Assembly: GCA_019009955.1 (NCBI GenBank)
Contig: CM032231.1
Span: forward strand, 42,922,501 to 42,986,500
From: Riptortus pedestris
Taxonomy: Eukaryota; Arthropoda; Insecta; Hemiptera; Alydidae
Direction of reading: 5' to 3'
Length of the DNA: 64,000 nt
In this document: one piece after another, positions 11,413 to 22,672 of the stretch
How the letters are laid out: each line of letters opens with the position of its first letter
How positions within the stretch are numbered: position 1 is the stretch's first letter
Translations under genes and position numbers: made by a program
The notes under the pieces: generated by a model
Seen by the model: only the letters and a program-made list of their open reading frames with translations
The model's database searches: none
What the model was told of the DNA's origin: nothing

Positions 11413-11910
11413 AAAAAGTCCGTCACGCAGGGGCTGCGTAAACTAAGCAGATTTCCCACGTGAAGTTTTAGAGAATAGAGAAATTTCACGAGAGCCGAGC
11501 AATCAAGGAAACGGCCGAACTAGTTTTTGGCGGGAAAGTCACTCACGTCCGTTAGCCGCCCAGATTTAATAAAAATGCAAATATATCAGTTAATATTCAA
11601 GATAGAGAAGAAATGTATATAACAATATTGATAGTAAATTTAATTTGCAATAAGATTGATTTTGTACAATTTTTCGATCCGACGTATAGTAACGGAGATA
11701 TTTTGATTTTTCGAAAATCCTCCCCTGTAAACTCTCCCCCCCCTCCCACTGTTCCGATTTATATATATATATATATATATACAATTTTGAACGGACCTCA
11801 TTTTCGTCATTTCCGAGGTAGGATCGATGGACATTTGAAGAAAAAAGTCGAAAATTCCGTCATGAGTACAACCTCAATAGCTGATTTCCCTTAAGGGAAA
11901 TCTACTAAAA
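11413..11910 (-). mobile_element. Family H element, short subtype, internal deletion
   Basis: Both ends are present in reverse: AGTCCGTCACGCAGGGGCTG at 11418 and TTTCCCTTAAGGGAAA at 11885-11900. The region between the C-rich block and the TA tract (normally about 100 bp, containing GATCAAGTTCGTTAATGG) is deleted, and CCGATTT joins directly to the TA tract. Confidence 0.85.
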
Positions 11911-12824
11911 GTGAATATGTCATGATCGTGTTCCTAGCCTTAATACCCATTATTTTGAACTTATCTTTACTAGATGAGGAATATGGAAGAAGATTTTGTT
12001 GACCGCCCTATTCTACTCATTGAATTTTTATTTTGAAATATAGAATATATGGAGAAATGAGATCATAAGTGTGTCATGCCAGCACGTAGAATATATGCCT
12101 TGCTTACTGAGTCACGGCGTGACAGACATTTTTTACCATTTTTCTACATACGGAAGCAATAGAAGCTTAAATTGTTACCTGGATGATACATATCTTTCTT
12201 GAGGATGAGTTATGTGATTCTTTATTCAATAATAAGTACTTTATTGTTGTTTAAAAAAAAAAAAATATTTATAGAAATGTTCCCTCTTCCTCGCATCTCT
12301 GTTCCACTCTTCCCGCAATTTATACACTGTTTTACACATACAGACGTTCTTTATAGAAGATAGAACGTTTTGGCGTATGATGTTACAGCTCGTTGGTTGA
12401 AAAAGACAAAGTAGCTGGCCATGAGATGGGTAGGACTTAGCACGCACTTTGTGAGCCAGCTCTTAGCGGGGACTTGAGCCAGGGGTGGGATGTTCCCCTG
12501 GGAGACAGACACGAAGATGGATGTCCTCTCTTCTTAGTATAGCAGCAGTATAGTGTGGGCTCTCTGAGGGAAGCACGGTTTGAAAGAAAACATTGACTAT
12601 ATGTACAAGGCATCTTTAAAATATCCCACATCGTCGAAAAACAACCAAGTTTTTCGTTTAAATTTTGGTTGTAATTGAAAATTTTATTTAAATGCATGAC
12701 CTTTAATTGTTATAATAGCAAGGGCATCCAGTAAAGCCATAACAAGCCCCTATAGACCGCTTAGAGACGAAATAACATAAACAATCAGTACTACCTACCA
12801 AACTTGTCACATAAACAATAACGA
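11911..12824. other. No gene seen
   Basis: Apparently single-copy sequence. An 86-codon minus-strand frame at 12437-12697 has no recognisable features. Confidence 0.5.
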
Positions 12825-12965
12825 CCAAAACTGTCACATAAACAATACTCTGTTATATAATAAACCACTTTATTCGAAGCTTAAATACCAAATATTGTTT
12901 TCAAGAGACCTTTATAATAGGAGATACATGCAAATGTGATGCCCCTTAAGGAAAATGTGCTAAAA
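12825..12965 (-). mobile_element. Family H 3'-module fragment
   Basis: CACATAAACAATACTCTG through AATACCAAATATTGTTTTC matches the distal 3' module of the copies at 2111 and 63216. It ends in a degenerate CCCCTTAAGGAAAATGTGCT resembling the 5' end in reverse. Orientation and completeness are uncertain. Confidence 0.5.
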
Positions 12966-13186
12966 AGATATGAATTGGAATGAGGTATTTGTCTTAAACT
13001 AGTCATATTAAATGTGAACTTTCAACGTTGTAAGGCTACCCATTTTATCAAATTCCATTAAAAAAAAATATTGCTCATGACATTAGCGAAGGCAGGATCT
13101 GATATTCATTCTACAAAACATTAAAATTTGATTCAAACAAAATTTCATATATTAACGATGACAGTTGTATTCATATGATTAGTACG

Positions 13187-13441
13187 GTGGTGAGGATCAG
13201 AACAAAAACACTGAATCTGAACAAGAAACCTTGGAGCTTGGATAAATCATCTGTTTGCATGCTGTGCAACCTCTAGGAACCAGAAGATGTTTTTCACTTC
13301 CTTGCAGTCAGCCCTATCCTCGGGCAATTCAGGGGAGATTCGTTTAGGAAGAACAGACTGACCGAAAACCAAGTCAGAAAAATATTAAATTGAGAAGATT
13401 ATTCATTTTTTTACAATTATGTAAATAGAGCATTACAGTAA
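13187..13441 (+). pseudogene. Second LINE type, C-terminal fragment
   Basis: One frame, with two internal stops, reads KTLNLNKKPWSLD, then CMLCNL, a stop, EPEDVFHFLAVSPILGQFR, FRKNRLTENQVRKILN, a stop, and YNYVNRALQ before TAA at 13439-13441. The pattern CxLCN..E.ED.FHFL..CPxLxxFR, followed by a short helical tail, is known at the C-terminus of many insect endonuclease/RT LINEs. It is a different lineage from the RNase H-bearing fragments elsewhere in this window. No RT motifs remain upstream. Confidence 0.65.
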
Positions 13442-13506
13442 AAAAATTGACCGTTTATAAAACTAAATATTTATTATATTTTGCAATTCTGTAAATTTCT
13501 ATTTGG

Positions 13507-14104
13507 TTTTTAGCAGATTTACATTAAGAGAAATCAGCTATTGAGGTCGTACTCATGACACGATTTTTGAAAAATTTCCTCAAATGTCCATCGATCCTAC
13601 CCAATAGATGACGAAAATGAAGTCCGTTCAAAATTATATATATATTTGTCTGTTAACGCTGTAGCGGTCGCAATTTCTGTTTGATCGTTGCCAAACATCA
13701 TATTTTATCGTTTTATGTAAAAAGAAAGATCATGTTCTTTAATGGCTTAAATCCGACAAGTAGGAAGGGGGTTGTGAGTGGTGGGGATTTTTGAAAATTC
13801 GAAATATCTCCGTTATTATGCTTCGGATCGAAAAAAATGTATACAATCAATTTTATTGCAATTTATATTTACTATAAATATTTTTCTATACATTTATTCT
13901 GAATCTTGAATATTAACCGAGATATTTGCATTTGTATTGTGTGTGTGATCGGCAGGAGTCGGCTATGTTCCAGACTTTCCGCCGAGAGCTACTATTCGTC
14001 CCTCGTGAATAGTTTTAGAAATTCCTTACTACTACTGTTATTATTAGGCAGATTTGTGTATTTTAAAACTTCACGTGGGAAATTTGCTTAGTTGACGAAC
14101 TTTT
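13507..14104 (+). mobile_element. Family H element, short subtype, lacking the 3' hairpin
   Basis: Starts TTTTTAGCAGATTTACATTA, has the full 5' block, a short TA tract and the core. The 3' module includes GGCAGGAGTCGGCTATGTTC. The end reads CACGTGGGAAATTTGCTTAG, then TTGACGAACTTTTTT, so the GCAGCCCCTGCG hairpin has been deleted. Its closest relative here is the copy at 57415. Confidence 0.85.
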
Positions 14105-14742
14105 TTGGTTTGTTAGCTAAAGTATTTATTAGTTTATATAAAACCCAACTTAAGAAATTTACATTTAGAAGAAAAGCTTGTCACTCAAGCTGATGGTGTA
14201 CCCGTGCTTTTGTAAATTTCTTTACATTGTAAGAATTGTTAAATATGGAAACGAAAATGAGATTTACTTTATCCATTCACGTTTCAAATGCCATTTTAGC
14301 AGGTTGTTTCGAGGAGAACTGCGGGACTCCTGGCGTAAATGGGTCGAGATGAAGCGCACATTGAGTGTCGCAGGCTGAAGGGGCCCCTACTTGCTACAAC
14401 TATTAATCATGGTAGATTAGAACTACATCGGAGGTGCTGAGAAGCAAAGTCCTAGCCGACTTCCATTGTTCTGCCAGCACTCTGCCAAATTGTCCGCCCC
14501 AGGAAACCCGGCTAAAGCTTACAAAGTGTTTAACAAGCTGGCGCTCTTGTAAACTTTAGGTGAGGCATTTTGGTAACCATTAACCGAAATTCGATTTCCA
14601 TCTGAGGCTAAAGTTGAAGCGAGCGAATTGATCGGCCGCATTGAAATAAGGTAGATACTAACATCCACCTTCATTCAAAATTATTTTACATACCTCTGAC
14701 TATCATAATTCTCTAACATTTATGTATTTATAACACTCTTAC
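14105..14742. other. No gene seen; possible intron downstream of a candidate exon
   Basis: GC-richer patch at about 14290-14640 without a recognisable coding region. If the minus-strand exon at 14743-14978 is real, this would be the start of its intron. Confidence 0.4.
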
Positions 14743-14978
14743 CGAAACATGAATTCCGTGACGTAAACCGAATCATCCGGTCGCAGAGGCCTGGAAGAGT
14801 TAAAATAGTAATTCCTGTCAACAAATTCGTTATTTTTATTATTTGATTGAATAACTTGTATCACATTTAATCTATTATTATCATTTGTAACTCTTTCATT
14901 GAAATCACTGTCATCCGTATGATATATAGATCGTGACGATGAGCGTTTTATTGGTCCATGGCTCGTGGAAGGCTCCAT
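14743..14978 (-). CDS. Candidate first coding exon, product unknown
   Basis: On the minus strand an ATG at 14978 sits in good context (G at -3, G at +4). It begins MEPSTSHGPIKRSSSRSIYH, rich in Ser, Asp and Asn, and contains DDSDFNERV and SSRPLRPDDSVYVTEFMF. The frame hits a stop at 14739-14741, but just before it the strand reads CG|GTAAGAG, a strong 5' splice-donor match with GT at 14742-14741. This favours a 236-nt exon ending in phase 2 rather than a 79-residue protein. No domain, signal peptide or membrane segment is visible. A chance frame or a transposon exon are alternatives. No partner exon was found. Confidence 0.3.
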
Positions 14979-15654
14979 AGCAAATCATATACTGTGTAAA
15001 ACGCACACGAAAAGAATACGAACAAACAGTGTTACAAGCTATAATGAAAGGTACAGAACATCACGATATACGTGAACTGAATTTCCCCGTATCTTTGACC
15101 AGCAATACGTAGGCTGTTAACCTAAACAGGAGGTACACGAGGCCGAAGCAAAACGAGCAATAGTTAGTCAATGCCGAATGCCGTTGACAAACTATCCCAA
15201 AACACTTCCTGTGTGCAGAGGAAGGAAAGCCTCACAGCTAATGAGGTGGAGAGCCCACCAATATTAGCTGGTCTACCAATACATGAAATATAAAAATCTC
15301 TACCGGCCTCTCAAACCGGTGTTTCGGTAAAAGTGTTAAGGAGCACCCTCAACTAGGTGATTTGGCTCAAAATATAACAATGTAAAATTAAAACAAAATT
15401 GTAGAGAAATAACTTAAAAACACGATAAATAAACATTAAATACAAGCAATAAAAACAACAAATAAACATTAGACTAGTAAAGACAACAAATTAAAATGGT
15501 TTAAAAAATGATGTTATTCTTATATTTTAATACATGTATATTATCTAAATTTTTTCAAAAATATATTAAATTTCTCACTATGTCAAAATCAAAAAATGAG
15601 AAAAGTTAGATTTTCTAAAACATATTCGTTTCTTTAAAGTGATTTATTATTATT
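14979..15654. other. No gene seen
   Basis: Apparently single-copy sequence upstream of the candidate exon, becoming very AT-rich after 15370. A promoter is not evident. Confidence 0.45.
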
Positions 15655-16345
15655 ATTATTTATTTGAAATGCCGCTACAATGGCGATTCATCTTTTAACA
15701 TGTTTGAATATAATTTTACAAAATTAAATAAATATTAACATTTTTACTAAGCGAAATGTTACAAAAGTACAAAATAAATAGAAGCATGCTGCTACAATGG
15801 CGATTCATATTTTAACACGTTAGGATATAATTATACAAAATTAAATAACTATTTAAATTTTTACACAGCTAGCTTTTACAAATGTACAAAATAAATAGAA
15901 TGGACAAAACTAAATATGAATTGTTAGTATATTTACAACATGAGGGAAAAATACAAAATAAAAATAAAACAACAAAGAAAAAAAAATAAAAATAAAAGAA
16001 AAACTATAAATAGTTATACTGGAAGGTGGCAAAACTTATATTCCACAGTGCTTGCTATATATAACTTTCATAATTGTAGATAATAGGTTTTATATTTCAT
16101 CAAATAATCCATTATTTCTTAAATACTTAAAAACATCATCTATAAATTGGCTACTGTCGGCCAGTAGTTCGCATACATTTGTGGGCCATGGGTACGTTTT
16201 CACTTGTGTGCAGTCAGTCAGTATGTGTTTTACAGTCAGCGTTCTGTTGCAGTAGCGACATATAGGTTCATCTTGTCTGCTCATTAGATATGAATATGTT
16301 AGTCTAGTGTGCCCTGTGCGTAGGAGTGTAAGTAGAAGGTGATTT
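15655..16345 (-). pseudogene. LINE 3' end: ORF2 C-terminus plus 3' UTR
   Basis: In reverse, about 16345-16090 reads LRTGHTRLTYSYLMSRQDEP, then CRYCNRTLTVKHILTDC, an intact CX2CX7HX4C knuckle, and ends YLRNNGLFDEI with a stop at 16090. The 3' UTR runs to about 15655 and contains a duplicated 117-bp block, ending in an AAATAAATAATAATAATA tail. The 5' part is absent, as usual for 5'-truncated LINE copies. The family is the same as the fragments at 0.8, 29.7, 43.6 and 56.3 kb. Confidence 0.8.
15669..15902 (-). repeat. 117-bp tandem duplication in LINE 3' UTR
   Basis: Two copies (15669-15785 and 15786-15902), each beginning ATGC.GCTACAATGGCGATTC and ending AC-AAAATAAATAGAA, with scattered differences. 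Confidence 0.85.
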
Positions 16346-16429
16346 AAAATATTGTCGACATGCGGGCTCCTCGGGTTCGTACATGTTATGTGGAGTCTCT
16401 AGGTATTCAATATTTACATTTGCATTTTT

Positions 16430-16971
16430 ATTGAGGTCGTACTCATGACGCGATTTTTGAAACTTTTCTTCAAATGTCCATCGATCCTACCCAGGAGATG
16501 ACGAAAATGAGGTCCGTTCAAAATTATATATATGTCTGTTAACGCTCTAGCGGTCGCAATTTTTGTCTGATCGTTACCAAACTCGATATTAAATCGTTTT
16601 ATGCAAAAAGACAGATCAAGTTCGTTAATGGCTGAAATCAGACCAGTGGGAGGGGGGTTTAGAGGGGGGAATTTCGAAAATTCGAAATATCGCCGTTACT
16701 ATACGTCGGATCGAAAAATTGTATAGAGTCAATCTTATTGCAAATTACATTTACTATAAATATTGTTCTATACATTTATTCTCTATCTTGAATACTAACC
16801 GAAATATTTGCATTTTTATTAAATTTGGGCCAATAAGGACGACTGTTTCCCGCCAAAAGCTAGTTCGGCCCTTTGCCGTAATTGTTCGGCTCTCGTATGG
16901 AGATTTCTCTATTGTATAACTTCACGTGGGAGATCTGCTTAGTTTACGCAGCCCCTGCGTGACGGACTTTT
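16430..16971 (+). mobile_element. Family H element, short subtype, 5' end missing
   Basis: Begins inside the 5' block at ATTGAGGTCGTACTCATGAC, directly after LINE-related sequence, so the AGCAG palindrome is lost. The core is well preserved. The 3' end is intact: GGGAGATCTGCTTAG, hairpin CGCAGCCCCTGCG, GACGGACTTTT. Confidence 0.9.
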
Positions 16972-17127
16972 ATTAAAAGTGGGCCGATAACAGACGAGTG
17001 AGTTTCCCGCCAAAAGCTAGTTCGGCCGTTTTCGTTACTGTTGGGTTCTCTTATAGAGATTTCTCTATTGTATAACTTCACGTGGGAAATCTGCTTTGTT
17101 TAGGCAGCCCCTGAGTGACGGACTTTT
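16972..17127 (+). mobile_element. Extra family H 3' end in tandem
   Basis: A second copy of the last 150 bp of the preceding element (TTTCCCGCCAAAAGCTAGTT through GACGGACTTTT), placed head-to-tail after its terminus. The hairpin has two changes (GGCAGCCCCTGAG). Confidence 0.85.
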
Positions 17128-17851
17128 ATAATAATAAATTGTTATAGTGGAAGCGTAGTCAATTTTTTCATCCTACCTACATTAGAAGTCACTTCCACTT
17201 CCCGGGATGCCAACTCAGAACACGTTATCAGCTGAGCGTGTGCATATTTAATAATGTCTGAGAACTGTTTTAGGTCGTTCTCCCCATTGTGCGAGGGAGA
17301 GAGAGTGAGATCTTACGGAGTGGGAGGGAAAGAGGGTTCTACGTTAGTTTTTTCCTCCCGAGAGCTGGGACCCAGAGGGACTTGGGGAGAAAAAATACAG
17401 GGTGGGCTCCAGGTCGAGACAAAGAGAACTCCAGCTCTTGCCGCTTTGTCCTCGGCCGCTGAGAGAAAGCTCAGCTTGAGGCTTCAATGGCCTCTAGATC
17501 CTCACGACACAAAAACAACACTCCCTCCCGCAAAATATAATTTTAAAATAATAAGGTAGATTTTTACTCTCGGCACTGTTTGTTTTTGTAGGGGGGAGGG
17601 AGGGCCTACTCTTTTCAGGAGTAACTTAATAATATTCAATTCTCCAGAATATAAAGGTTTCTTTCCTTCTTCTTTTTTCTGGGCAAAACTCAACCCGTTT
17701 ATCTAAAAGCAATTTATAGAAAAGAAAAAAAAAAGCCCGGAATGGTAGTTGATTTTATTCAGATGAATATTTTGTTTTTGGAAAGTTTAAAAATGGTCAC
17801 TTCCTAAAAATGGATAAGAATTCTTGACACTGAATGAAATGTACCAAGACT
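17128..17851. other. No gene seen
   Basis: A GC-richer patch at 17254-17559 opens a 101-codon plus-strand frame (MSENCFRSFSPLCEG...). It has no recognisable domain, and a G-rich composition may explain it. Not called as a gene. Confidence 0.45.
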
Positions 17852-17963
17852 AAAAAGTCAATCACGCAGTGGCTGCGTAAACTTAGCAGAATTCCCACTT
17901 GCTGTTATGATTCACTATAGATCACTTTAATACCAGACCCCCCTTAAGGGAAATCTGCTAAAA
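17852..17963 (-). mobile_element. Family H miniature, about 110 bp, both ends
   Basis: The 3' end AGTCAATCACGCAG with hairpin CGCAGTGGCTGCG and CTTAGCAGAATTCCCA is followed by only about 50 bp of filler before CCCCTTAAGGGAAATCTGCT at the 5' end. The whole core and TA tract are absent. Confidence 0.8.
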
Positions 17964-20686
17964 TACATATAACTCCCTTAAGTTACGAAAAAGTTTTTTA
18001 TAAAACAGTTGTAGAGCAAGAAACGGCCACCATTCCATCTAAATCAAGTTTTACTTACTAAAAAGAATATATATAACAATGATAGGTAAGCTGGTTGAGA
18101 TCTTTTAGAATATAAACTGAATATAAAACCCTCATCACAATTTATTCATAATGCATATCGTATTAACTAAGATTGGAAAGTGCATGATTGGTTGATCCAA
18201 TAATATAGTGAATAAAATGTAAAATCGTCTTTATAAAACCGGGAATACATTACTTCTACGACATGAAAATGTAATTATGAAAAATCTTGTCCATGACAAA
18301 TATATACAAAATATAACGACAAAACGTTCAAAGGGTAAAAAATAATATAGGCTTAAGGGAGAAAAAAATTCATATCTTACGAATAAATCCAATATTCTAA
18401 TAAGAAAATATAATCCAATATACTATTAAGAAAGAAAATAATAATTCCAAGGAGCATCACTGTGGCCAAATTAAAATATAAATATCAAAGTAAAATGACC
18501 TTTAATAATGTAAGGACCAATTAGTATAACCTCATTTGGTGGTTAAAAAAAAATAGAACATGAGATTATTTTATAATATTAGTATTGCATCTTGATCAAT
18601 ATGAGTTTGCTCTCCATTCTATCACTAGTTATGCACTTCACTGACCCCTTGGTTCAAAATCTAGAAGAATATTTGTTTTATTTATTTACTCAGAGGGCAT
18701 TAATATGTATATAAAATTCAAAGCTCACTGTATTAATATGTCACGTATAGAATCTATTTTTATTTATTTATTTTCGTCATAAGTTACATCGATATTGACG
18801 TTATTATCAGTCTTATTACATCGATGTATGGATAAATGTAAATCTTAGTATTGTATTACTGGGTATTTAGGATACAAATGGGTAATAAATAAATAAAAAA
18901 ATATAATGGATGTGGCTTGTGATTATTAATTTGGGAAAAATAGAAAAAACAAATAACAATTTTTATTTATGAAGGGGATGAGAAAAAGATAATAAAATCT
19001 ACCTGAGCCAGGGATTTGTAGATTGAACAAAATGAGAACCGTGAGCCAAATATCTTTAGAAGACTATAAAGTCAAAATAAAGTAAAGTTTTCTGTCTGAT
19101 ATTTATTCGATATTTTCATTAATTAAATATTGGGATTAAATATTTGCTTAAGGGGTTATTATTCAAATAAAACAATTTATTTGTAGTACGTATTAGGGAA
19201 ATATTTCTCAGATTTGAGTATTTTTTTCTTGTTACAAAGGAAAGGTAATATGTAATGCTAAGATTACATAAATTCTTAATATTTGATATTAGTATAATTC
19301 GGTTTGCAAATTGGTACTTCTGTACACTAAGATTAAAATTAAACTTCATTGACCACCTAAACAGCTTTGATAATATCATAATTCAGTGTTGAAATAGGTA
19401 ATACTTTATGCTTAGATTAAATAAAAATAGCGTTTGTTACGTAAACAGCTTGTTTTGATACTGCCAAGATTCAGTGTTCATATTGGTAATATTTTATTCT
19501 AAGATTAAAATCAAAAGTCGTTTATTACCTAAACAGCACCATTGGGTATTACCATAATATCAACTTGAGCAATAGCAGCCGGAAACTAGTTACAACTTCT
19601 TGTCTCTTTGACCCAGAACTAAAATTTTTTTTTTCACATCAAGTAAGCTCCTCACATCTTCCCAAGTCTCCCCAAAAATAGGAGATAAAAGGGAAAAAAG
19701 TTTTCTTCTCCGTCCTCTCGAGTCTAACTTTATTATTGGGATTTTTTTTTCTTTTAACTTTGCGCCACTTTTCCATTAAGTTTGTTCACAGGAAAAGGGA
19801 AAACTGGATGATTATATTATTTCCTTTAAAGTAAACTTCATAGCTTTCTTAAAGTAGGAGAAAAAAATTTATAATGACTCAAACCGGTTTTGAATTACAT
19901 TTTATTTACATAAATGATCACTCTTGACAAAATAAATTTCCTTTCTCATGTAAAATTTAAAAAAAAAATATTTATTAAAAAAAAAGTTACAAACAACCTT
20001 GCTAAAGAGCAGACAAATTTATAATACAGTTTCTCCAAAGACTTTTTTCCTCAAATTATATTTATTTTACAAGAAACGTCCAGTAATAAAATTACTTCTT
20101 TTTAACCAAACTTTCAGCCGAGCCATGCTTTCTTAAAAAAATATTTATCTTCAAACGTTATGTGACATCCCATGCTTTGTCCTTAAATGTTGGACTAATA
20201 TCATTATATAAATAATTGAGTAAGGTAAAGCTCGCCCGACAAACGTGGCCCTACTCTTTTCATAAATTTAATTTACGAATGATTTTTATTACGAAAAAAA
20301 CTGTTAATTATTAGCTGTGCGGTTTTTCGTAAAAAAATGTAGTCGATAAAAGCTTCATCTATATCATCTATATCTATATATCTATATATTCTAGCTTTCA
20401 TTGATGTAAAACCAATTGAGCTTGTTCCTTAAATAATTGTATAAAGTAGATAAAGTTGAATATATACTGACTGAAAATTGCATCCAGAAAAAGAAATGAA
20501 GTAAAAGAATTCTTTAAATAAGTTTATTATGGAACCCATCAGTGGTAACTTGGATGCTTCAACTTAGTGTTACCAATCGTAAAACAGTTGACAAAACGAT
20601 AAAAAAAACAGGTGATTTTAATAAAATGAAAAACAACTAAAATAGAAAGAAAAAAGAAAATTCGGGAGCAAATAATAGAGAAAAAA
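17964..20686. other. No gene seen, very AT-rich
   Basis: AT-rich apparently single-copy sequence. At 19400-19560 two similar blocks (AATAC/TTTTAT..TTAGATTAAA..., CCTAAACAGC) suggest a weak old local duplication with 19119-19390. No coding region is recognised. Confidence 0.5.
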
Positions 20687-21121
20687 AAAGTCCGTCACGC
20701 AGGGGCTGCGTAAACTAAGCAGATTCCCCACGTGAGTTTTACAATAGAGAAATTTCACGAGAGTCGAGCAGATAAGGAAACAGCCGAACTAGCTTTTGGC
20801 TGGAAAGTCACTCGTCCGTTAGCCGCCCAGATTTAATAAAAATGCAAATATCTCGGTTAAAATTCAAGATAGAAAATAAATGTATATGACAATATTTATA
20901 GTAAATTTAATTTGCAATATGATTTATTCTGTACAATTTTTCGATCCGACGTATAGTAACGGAGATATTTCGAATTTTCGAAAATCCTCCCCTCTAAACC
21001 CCTCCTCCCACTGGTTCGATTTCAGCTGTTAACGAACTTGATCTTTCTTTTTACATAAAACGACTAAATATCAAGTTTGGTTCCGATCAAACAAAAATTG
21101 CGACCGCTAGAGCGGTAACAG

Positions 21122-21165
<44 letters not shown>

Positions 21166-22492
21166 GTAACCTCTGTCTGTCCATTGATTTTTTTCGCGAA
21201 ATTTCACGATAACTTTTCGTTTCACATGTCATAGATACCACAACTGCATTTTGTTTCTTTCGTGTATGTTTGTTTGTTTGTTTGTTACCTTTTCACGCAT
21301 AAACGGCTGAACCGAATTATATGAAACTTGGTATGTATATTACTACTAGCCCAACTTAGACGTTAGGCTATATTAATATTCTCTAAGACAAACAGGAGTG
21401 GGGGTTATAAGGGAGGCCTGAAATTAAAAATAGCGATATTTCGTTTCCTATTGCTTTTTCAGCAAATCTGCCCAAAACAAAAGTTGTTTACTTTGTAATT
21501 TAGAGTAACTTTTGTTATATACACCTTTGCCGTATACGGAAGTATAAATGAGTTATACGCTAAAAACTATAGCGGGAGTCCACAATTTTATTTGGCACAA
21601 AAGACTCAACCGAACTAAACCAAACTAGGTATGTGAATTAGCACTAACGCCTTCCTTATAATAAGCCATACTAATATTTCTAGGGACGGGCAGGAGTGGG
21701 GGTTATAAGGAAGGCCTGAAATTAATAATAGTGGGATTTCGTTTCCTATTGCATTTTCGGCAAATATGCACATAACAAAAGTTGTTTATTTTGTTATTTA
21801 GAGTAACTTTTGTCATATTCATTTTTATCTTTTAACAAAGTGTAAACGAGATATACACTATAAACTAAAGCGGGAGTCAATTATTTCATTGGGCGCTAAC
21901 GATTAAACCGAACTAAAAAAACTCGGTATGTCAATTAGCATTAATTCTTCCATGATTATAAGCTATATTAAAATTTTTAGGTTAGAACGGGAGTGGGGGT
22001 TATAAGGGAGGCCTGAAATAAAAATTTGCGATATTTCATTGTCTACATGTTTTTCGGCAAACATGCACATAACAAAAGTTGTTTACTTCGTTATTTAGAT
22101 TAACTTTTTTTTTTTTTTATACATTTCTCCAGGAACAATGTGTGGAGCAAGTAATTTGCGTAGAAATATTGATATGCTCAACAATTCATTCCAATTTGAA
22201 CTATGAGGTACCTCACCTGGAAAAATTAATTCAAATCTTTGTTAATATTTTGTCCTTAATAACTGAAATCTATGCATAATGCACAGGAGACGGGAAATAT
22301 GACAATGTGGAGGACAATGAAGACATACATAAAAAATTAATTTTATTATTAACAAATGCCATCAACGGGTATAACCCTAAACACTGGGACGGGTAAATGT
22401 CAAAATATTGTGCAAATTAAAGCCTTGCCAAAAAAATACCATCACCATTCAGCCTCAAATCAATTCCCGGGCGAAGCCGGGTATCTGAGCTA

Positions 22493-22544
<52 letters not shown>

Positions 22545-22672
22545 TTTTGAACGGACTTCATTTTCCTCATATACTAGGTAGGATCGATGGACATTTGATG
22601 AAAAAATTTCAAAAATTCCGTCATGAGTACAACCTCAATAGCTAATTTCCCTTAAGGGAAATCTGCTAAAAA
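20687..22672 (-). mobile_element. Family H element, short subtype, split by a Helitron
   Basis: The 3' half (20687 to about 21160, starting AGTCCGTCACGCAGGGGCTG) and the 5' part (about 22494-22672, ending TTTCCCTTAAGGGAAATCTG) are the two parts of one reverse-strand element. The TA tract between them is interrupted by a 1.3-kb Helitron-like element, leaving TA repeats on both sides. Confidence 0.85.
21160..22493 (+). mobile_element. Non-autonomous Helitron-like element, 3-repeat form
   Basis: The 3' end has the hairpin CCCGGGCGAAGCCGGG followed by TATCTGAGCTAG, the CTAG terminus typical of Helitrons. The 5' end (AAATTGTAACCTCTGTCTGT) emerges from the TA tract, so the expected TC start cannot be seen. 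The interior has three tandem units of about 297 bp, each marked by GGAGTGGGGGTTATAAGG at about 21394, 21692 and 21989. There is no transposase frame. Confidence 0.8.

Noticed and set aside
17254..17559. 101-codon plus-strand frame
   Set aside because: Explained by a GC-rich patch. Low-complexity composition and no recognised domain.
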